The position numbers were made by a program, and so were the translations under genes. The notes under the pieces were generated by a model. The model did not search any database. It saw only the letters and a list, made by a program, of their open reading frames with translations, and was not told where the DNA came from. DNA of 18,615 nucleotides from DASZHC01 sp035938215 (lineage in GTDB: Bacteria; Verrucomicrobiota; Verrucomicrobiia; Chthoniobacterales; JAFAMB01): contig DASZHC010000264.1 in the NCBI GenBank assembly GCA_035938215.1, forward strand, positions 1-18,615, written 5' to 3'. Numbering within the stretch: position 1 is the stretch's first letter; each line of letters starts with the position of its first letter. This document shows positions 15,264-18,615 of the stretch, piece after piece.

Positions 15264-15810
15264 TCTGCGTATGAGTCGCTGGCGCCGGCGCATCAGCGGA
15301 ATGGCAGGGGCCATAGTGTGCGTGGAAAAGTTCTTGTGCCTGCTGACGTTCTCCTCCCGGGTCGGAATCATGCCTGTGCCCTGCGCCATAGGCGCCTGCC
15401 TCAGGTTGAAATGGGAGATGAGCCTCTTGAACCTGCACACCTAGCCTAACTAGCATCTCTTTGATAACGGAATCATTTTCCAGCTTCAGAAAACCGTTTC
15501 CGAGCTCAACCGGGGTATGGCGGTTGCCCAGGTGGTATGCGGCACGCGTGAGAGCGTCAGAAGAGGATGCGGTGACGTAAAGCACTTGCTCAGGAGTTGC
15601 GACGATCCTGATGAAAGTTCCGTCGTCGGCTTCCAGAACATCACCGTCAGCCAGGTTGGAGCCCCGAGGCAAGAAAATCGCTGCTTCGGAGCCGTCTTCG
15701 AGAATCGCGCGGAAACGTCTCTTTTGCCGTATTTCAAAGGGAAGCGAGAGCCTGCGAATACCGGGTGCGTTCTGGACCTCCCGTGCGGCGTACTTTTCAA
15801 CCCGGAGCAT
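15235..15810 (-). CDS. ureE: Urease nickel metallochaperone UreE
   Basis: 191 residues from the ATG at 15810. An in-frame ATG at 15831 would add seven residues encoded by the palindromic element; the later start is preferred because GAGAGGG lies 10 nt ahead of it and UreE proteins commonly begin MLRV. The peptide-binding N-terminal domain and the metal-binding domain (AYHLGNRHTPVELGNG, with the conserved nickel His) are present. The C-terminal tail is His-rich (about eight His among the last 60 residues, including GHRH, FHAH and CHS), as in nickel-storing UreE proteins. UreE delivers nickel to the UreG complex. Its translation start sits at the edge of a CTAG-flanked hairpin that separates it from ureC. 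Confidence 0.93.
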   Translation of the reverse strand: MLRVEKYAAREVQNAPGIRRLSLPFEIRQKRRFRAILEDGSEAAIFLPRGSNLADGDVLEADDGTFIRIVATPEQVLYVTASSSDALTRAAYHLGNRHTPVELGNGFLKLENDSVIKEMLVRLGVQVQEAHLPFQPEAGAYGAGHRHDSDPGGERQQAQELFHAHYGPCHSADAPAPATHTQNEPPDPEHS

Positions 15811-15812
15811 GA

Positions 15813-15860
15813 CTAGTGTACCCTCTCGCATACAATGTTATATGCGAGACGGTACACTAG
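15813..15860. mobile_element. Small CTAG-flanked palindrome between ureC and ureE
   Basis: A 20-bp inverted repeat (15813-15832 and 15841-15860) with one mismatch and an 8-nt loop. Each outer end is CTAG; inside them the repeats begin TGTACC[GC]TCTCGCATA. The first 11 bases match the ends of the larger element at 103-381 apart from one T/C difference. The right-hand CTAG contains the ureC stop codon, and the left-hand CTAG ends 2 nt before the ureE ATG. Removing one CTAG plus the 40-nt insert would leave ureC and ureE almost abutting, which supports insertion of a mobile palindrome. A REP-type hairpin is the alternative. Confidence 0.7.
15821..15827 (-). promoter_or_regulatory. ureE ribosome binding site inside the palindrome arm
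   Basis: On the minus strand the arm nearest ureE reads GAGAGGG, 10 nt before the ATG at 15810. The opposite arm pairs with it except at one base, and that same mismatch turns GAGACGG into the better GAGAGGG. In mRNA the site would be buried in the stem unless ribosomes finishing ureC open it. Confidence 0.5.
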
Positions 15861-17557
15861 AACAGGAAATAGCGCTGAGCCAGCGGAAGTATGGCGGCCG
15901 GTTCGCATGTGAGAAGTTCTCCGTCAGCAATCACTTCATAGGTTTCTGGATCCACTGTTATTTTCGGCAGCCAGGCGTTATGAACCATGTGCGATTTTCG
16001 AAGGTTGCGAATGCCGCTGACCGGAACGATCCGTTTGGACAAACCATATTTGGCCTGAATGCGCGCCGCGACAGCCGCCTGCGAAACAAATGTCAGAGAC
16101 GTCTGGCTGATTGCTCCTCCTCTTGTTGCAAACATTTCTCTGTAGTGAACCGGCTGTGGCGTCGGAATTGAGGCATTGGGATCACCCATCAGGGCTAAAT
16201 TGATCATTCCCCCTTTTACGATCAGTGCCGGCTTTACGCCGAAAAAAGCAGGATCCCAAACAACGAGGTCGGCCCATTTTCCGATCTCAACCGAGCCAAC
16301 TTCATGAGCAATTCCATGCGCAATCGCGGGATTGATCGTATATTTCGAGATATAGCGTTTTACCCGGAGGTTATCGTTCCGGCTGCTATCACCTTGAAGC
16401 GATCCTCGCTGTACCTTCATTTTGTGAGCGGTTTGCCAGGTTCTGGTAATGACCTCGCCGATTCTCCCCATCGCCTGAGAATCGCTCGACATCATCGATA
16501 AGGCGCCTAAATCGTGCAGGATATCTTCTGCCGCGATGGTTTCACGCCGTATACGCGATTCTGCAAAAGCGAGGTCCTCGGCGATCGCAGGATCGAGATG
16601 GTGACAAACCATCAGCATATCCAGGTGTTCGTCGAGCGTGTTAACTGTGTACGGTCGCGTCGGATTGGTAGAGGAGGGGAGTACATTTGTTTCGCCACAT
16701 ACTTTAATGATGTCCGGGGCATGGCCGCCGCCTGCTCCTTCGGTATGATAGGTGTGTATGGTTCGGCCTTTAAATGCAGCAATACTCGCCTCGACAAAAC
16801 CGGATTCATTCAGTGTGTCAGTGTGGATCGCGACCTGCGTATCCGTTTCCTCTGCGACTGATAAACAGGCATCGATCGCCGCCGGAGTTGTTCCCCAGTC
16901 TTCGTGCAGCTTCAGGCCAAGAGCGCCGGCCGATATCTGTTCCCGCAATGGTTCCGGTTTGCTGGCGTTTCCTTTCCCAAGAAAGCCGAGGTTGATCGGG
17001 TAGCCGTCCGCGGCTTGGAGCATGCGTTGCAAATGCCATGGCCCCGGAGTGCATGTGGTCGCAAAGGTTCCGTGAGCGGGTCCGGTGCCGCCCCCAATCA
17101 AAGTAGTGACGCCGGAAGCAAGCGCGTCGTCGATCTGTTGGGGACATATAAAATGAATGTGCGAATCGATTCCGCCCGCGGTGACTATTTTTCCCTCTCC
17201 GGCAATTACTTCTGTCCCAGGCCCGACGACGATTGTCACCCCGGGTTGGATATCGGGGTTGCCGGCTTTGCCGATGGCCGCAATCCTACCTTCCTTTATA
17301 CCGATATCGGCTTTCACGATTCCGGTATGGTCCACTATCACCGCATTTGTAATTACCGTATCAACGGTCTCTTTGCTCGTGCGCTGGGACTGCCCCATTC
17401 CGTCGCGGATCACTTTTCCGCCGCCAAACTTCACCTCTTCTCCATAGATCGCGAAATCATGTTCGATCTCGATGAAAAGCTCAGTGTCGGCCAATCGGAT
17501 TCGGTCACCCGTGGTTGGACCAAACATTTCTGCATAGGCTTGCCTGCCGATTTTCAT
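15857..17557 (-). CDS. ureC: Urease alpha subunit (catalytic, nickel-binding)
   Basis: 566 residues, full family length, beginning MKIGRQAYAEMFGPT and ending QRYFLF as in other UreC proteins. All active-site residues are visible: H133 and H135 (HIH), carbamylated lysine K216 (GLKLHEDWG), H245 (HTDT), H271 (HTEGAGGGH), flap residues C318 and H319 (MVCHH), and D359 (SSDSQAMGR). It hydrolyses urea to ammonia and carbamate in the cytoplasm as a trimer or higher oligomer with UreA and UreB. The sequence before the ATG is CCTCCT rather than a Shine-Dalgarno; translation may rely on coupling or a leader structure. The stop codon TAG lies inside the CTAG border of the palindromic element. The gap to ureB is unusually long (102 nt) and holds a hairpin. 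Confidence 0.98.
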   Translation of the reverse strand: MKIGRQAYAEMFGPTTGDRIRLADTELFIEIEHDFAIYGEEVKFGGGKVIRDGMGQSQRTSKETVDTVITNAVIVDHTGIVKADIGIKEGRIAAIGKAGNPDIQPGVTIVVGPGTEVIAGEGKIVTAGGIDSHIHFICPQQIDDALASGVTTLIGGGTGPAHGTFATTCTPGPWHLQRMLQAADGYPINLGFLGKGNASKPEPLREQISAGALGLKLHEDWGTTPAAIDACLSVAEETDTQVAIHTDTLNESGFVEASIAAFKGRTIHTYHTEGAGGGHAPDIIKVCGETNVLPSSTNPTRPYTVNTLDEHLDMLMVCHHLDPAIAEDLAFAESRIRRETIAAEDILHDLGALSMMSSDSQAMGRIGEVITRTWQTAHKMKVQRGSLQGDSSRNDNLRVKRYISKYTINPAIAHGIAHEVGSVEIGKWADLVVWDPAFFGVKPALIVKGGMINLALMGDPNASIPTPQPVHYREMFATRGGAISQTSLTFVSQAAVAARIQAKYGLSKRIVPVSGIRNLRKSHMVHNAWLPKITVDPETYEVIADGELLTCEPAAILPLAQRYFLF

Positions 17558-17574
17558 AGGAGGATTTTATAGCG

Positions 17575-17650
17575 AGGCCGCTTCACCAATCGGCGCTGCT
17601 CCCAACGCGAACCTGAGATCCTTGCATCCCGCCGATGCGAAACGCGGCCT
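17575..17650. repeat. Imperfect hairpin filling the ureB-ureC gap
   Basis: Arms 17575-17595 and 17630-17650 pair as AGGCCGC/GCGGCCT at the base and ATCGGCG/CGCCGAT at the top, with an unpaired internal section and a 34-nt loop. The stem lies wholly inside the 102-nt spacer. It could be an RNA processing or attenuation element, or another inserted palindrome; no CTAG borders are present, so it is not of the same family. Confidence 0.5.
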
Positions 17651-17659
17651 GGTATTTCT

Positions 17660-17965
17660 TTAGAGCACACCCATAATTTTCCCGTTGAAGCCAAAGATTG
17701 TTTTGTCACCAGCGAGTTCGACGAGTTCGACCGTTCTTCGCTGTCCTGGCTCAAACCGGACAGCGGTGCCCGCCGTGATATTCAGACGAAAACCGCGAGC
17801 TTTCTCACGATCGAACCGAAGGGCTTCGTTGACCTCATAAAAGTGGTAATGCGAGCCGACCTGAATAGGCCGATCACCCGAATTTGAGACTGCCATGGCA
17901 CAGGTCCTGCGCCCGGTATTCAGCTCGATCTCGCCGGCTTGCGTGATGATTTCGCCAGGAATCAT
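17660..17965 (-). CDS. ureB: Urease beta subunit
   Basis: 101 residues, the usual size of a separate bacterial beta subunit. Begins MIPGEII and contains the family segments RPIQVGSHYHFYEVN, LRFDREKARGFRLNI and GTAVRFEPGQ, ending GFNGKIMGVL. It is a structural subunit packed against the alpha subunit and stabilises the active-site region. It starts 15 nt after ureA on the same strand. No strong ribosome binding site is visible, so coupling to ureA is likely. Confidence 0.97.
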   Translation of the reverse strand: MIPGEIITQAGEIELNTGRRTCAMAVSNSGDRPIQVGSHYHFYEVNEALRFDREKARGFRLNITAGTAVRFEPGQRRTVELVELAGDKTIFGFNGKIMGVL

Positions 17966-17980
17966 AGTCAGTTCAGAGAA

Positions 17981-18283
17981 TCAGACAATGGGGTTATGAA
18001 CGGTGACGAGTTTGGTGCCGTCTGGAAATGTGGCCTCGACCTGTATTTCGTGAATCATCTCGGGAACACCTTCCATGACCTGGCTGCGACTAAGCAAAGT
18101 GGCGCCATAATGCATCAGTTCGGCCACGGTTTTGCCGTCCCGAGCACCCTCAAGCAGTGCAGCGGACAGGTAAGCAACCGATTCCGGGTGATTTAATTTA
18201 AGCCCGCGCGCGAGCCGGCGCTCCGCAAGCAGAGCCGCGGTAAAGATCAGAAGTTTATCCTTTTCTCGCGGAGTAAGGTTCAT
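17981..18283 (-). CDS. ureA: Urease gamma subunit
   Basis: 100 residues, the standard length. Begins MNLTPREKDKLLIFTAALLAERR and carries LNHPESVAYLSA, the MHYGATLLSRSQVMEGVPEMI segment and a terminal VTVHNPIV. It is the first urease gene in the window. Separate gamma and beta genes rule out the fused UreAB form found in Helicobacter. The region ahead of the ATG is A/T-rich but lacks a good Shine-Dalgarno or a clear promoter. No ureD precedes it within the visible 330 nt. Confidence 0.97.
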   Translation of the reverse strand: MNLTPREKDKLLIFTAALLAERRLARGLKLNHPESVAYLSAALLEGARDGKTVAELMHYGATLLSRSQVMEGVPEMIHEIQVEATFPDGTKLVTVHNPIV

Positions 18284-18540
18284 TTAATCGGTAAAAGTGT
18301 AGTTTTGATTAGTGCTAGATGTCGATCGCCATTGCTGGCCGGCCCCGGAGGGCGTCCGCTCCGTCGGCGCCGTGAAAGGGTGTTGATGTCGTTTCCACCG
18401 GCGGCTGCGAGGGACCGGAGCCCTCCAGAAACCGGTGGCGGGAGCCCGGGCATGGGCGCCATTGTTGGCCGAGGCCCTGGAGCAAAGATTTTGAAGCGGG
18501 AATTAATTTGACCATTGAATAAGGAGTCTGGCGAGGATGG
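18284..18540. other. Spacer upstream of ureA with no recognised gene
   Basis: G+C-rich stretch. Frames of 60-85 codons occur on both strands, but their composition is low-complexity and no family is recognised. It holds the direct repeat at 18327-18482 and should contain the urease promoter, which I could not identify by eye. Confidence 0.45.
18327..18482 (+). repeat. Imperfect direct repeat pair in the ureA upstream spacer
   Basis: CGCCATTGCTGGCCG followed by CCCCGGAG (18327-18350) recurs as CGCCATTGTTGGCCG followed by CCCTGGAG (18457-18482), about 130 nt apart. Between them are short inverted stretches such as GGAGGGC and GCCCTCC. This looks like part of a dispersed intergenic repeat rather than coding sequence. 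Confidence 0.45.
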
Positions 18541-18615
18541 CTATCGGAAGCGGAAGTCGAGTTGGAAGCCATAAAGCCAAGGCAGTGTAGGCTCGATGCC
18601 CTCTTGTCGGAGTTT
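18541..18615 (-). CDS. Possible C-terminal end of a gene entering from the right
   Basis: The minus strand is open from the window edge to a TAG at 18541-18543, giving 24 residues that include EGIEPTLPWLYGFQLDFRFR. The alternating hydrophobic pattern ending in aromatic residues could be the last strand of an outer-membrane beta-barrel, but 24 residues are too few to be sure it is coding at all. Confidence 0.3.
   Translation of the reverse strand, partial: KLRQEGIEPTLPWLYGFQLDFRFR

Noticed and set aside
15264..15440. N-terminal extension of UreF by 59 residues
   Set aside because: The stretch overlaps the UreE His-rich region in another frame and no UreF similarity begins before the ATG at 15263.
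16904..17572. Plus-strand 222-codon frame opposite ureC
   Set aside because: Antisense shadow of a fully conserved ureC.
1..18615. CRISPR array, tRNA or rRNA genes, phage genes
   Set aside because: No regularly spaced identical repeats, no cloverleaf or rRNA signature sequence, and no integrase or structural phage genes were seen by eye on either strand.

Overview
The window looks like a chromosomal segment of a mid-G+C Gram-negative bacterium. It carries membrane-anchored di-haem c-type cytochromes, a nickel urease operon of standard bacterial layout, and several palindromic intergenic repeats. Soil groups such as Verrucomicrobiota or Acidobacteriota would fit the repeat style and gene mix, but no rRNA or marker gene is present, so the phylum is only a guess.

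Left edge (1-755): no convincing gene. A 271-bp nested palindromic element flanked by CTAG (103-381) is followed by about 370 bp of leader with a weak candidate promoter.

Plus-strand block (756-10960): eight tightly packed genes, probably one operon. They encode (1) an animal-haem-peroxidase-family fatty acid alpha-dioxygenase very like the plant alpha-DOX enzymes, (2) a cytochrome P450, (3) an old-yellow-enzyme-family flavin oxidoreductase with a hydrophobic insertion and a four-Cys C-terminal motif, (4,5) two tandem paralogous di-haem cytochromes of the MauG/RoxA-like type, (6) a four-helix membrane protein, (7) a 101-residue protein of unknown function, and (8) an exported or lipid-anchored alpha/beta hydrolase. 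A dioxygenase, a P450 and an ene-reductase in succession recall the logic of eukaryotic oxylipin pathways (hydroperoxide formation, hydroperoxide rearrangement, enone reduction). I propose the block as a bacterial fatty-acid oxidation or oxylipin-like cluster. This is inference; no product is known from the sequence.

Minus-strand pair (10962-13273): a 494-residue lipase-like alpha/beta hydrolase followed by a short-chain dehydrogenase, converging on the plus-strand block with one base between stop codons. A roughly 570-bp gap without a convincing gene separates this pair from the urease genes.

Urease operon (18283 down to 13841, minus strand): ureA, ureB, ureC, ureE, ureF, ureG, all intact with catalytic residues present. 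ureD is not in the window. Three of its gaps hold palindromes or repeats. The most striking is a 40-nt hairpin flanked by CTAG, lying exactly between the ureC stop and the ureE start. Its ends match those of the left-edge element (TGYACCGTCTC), so both look like members of one mobile palindromic family. The copy in the urease operon appears to supply the ureE ribosome binding site.

Right edge (18284-18615): a G+C-rich spacer with an imperfect direct repeat, then a possible C-terminal end of another minus-strand gene running off the window.
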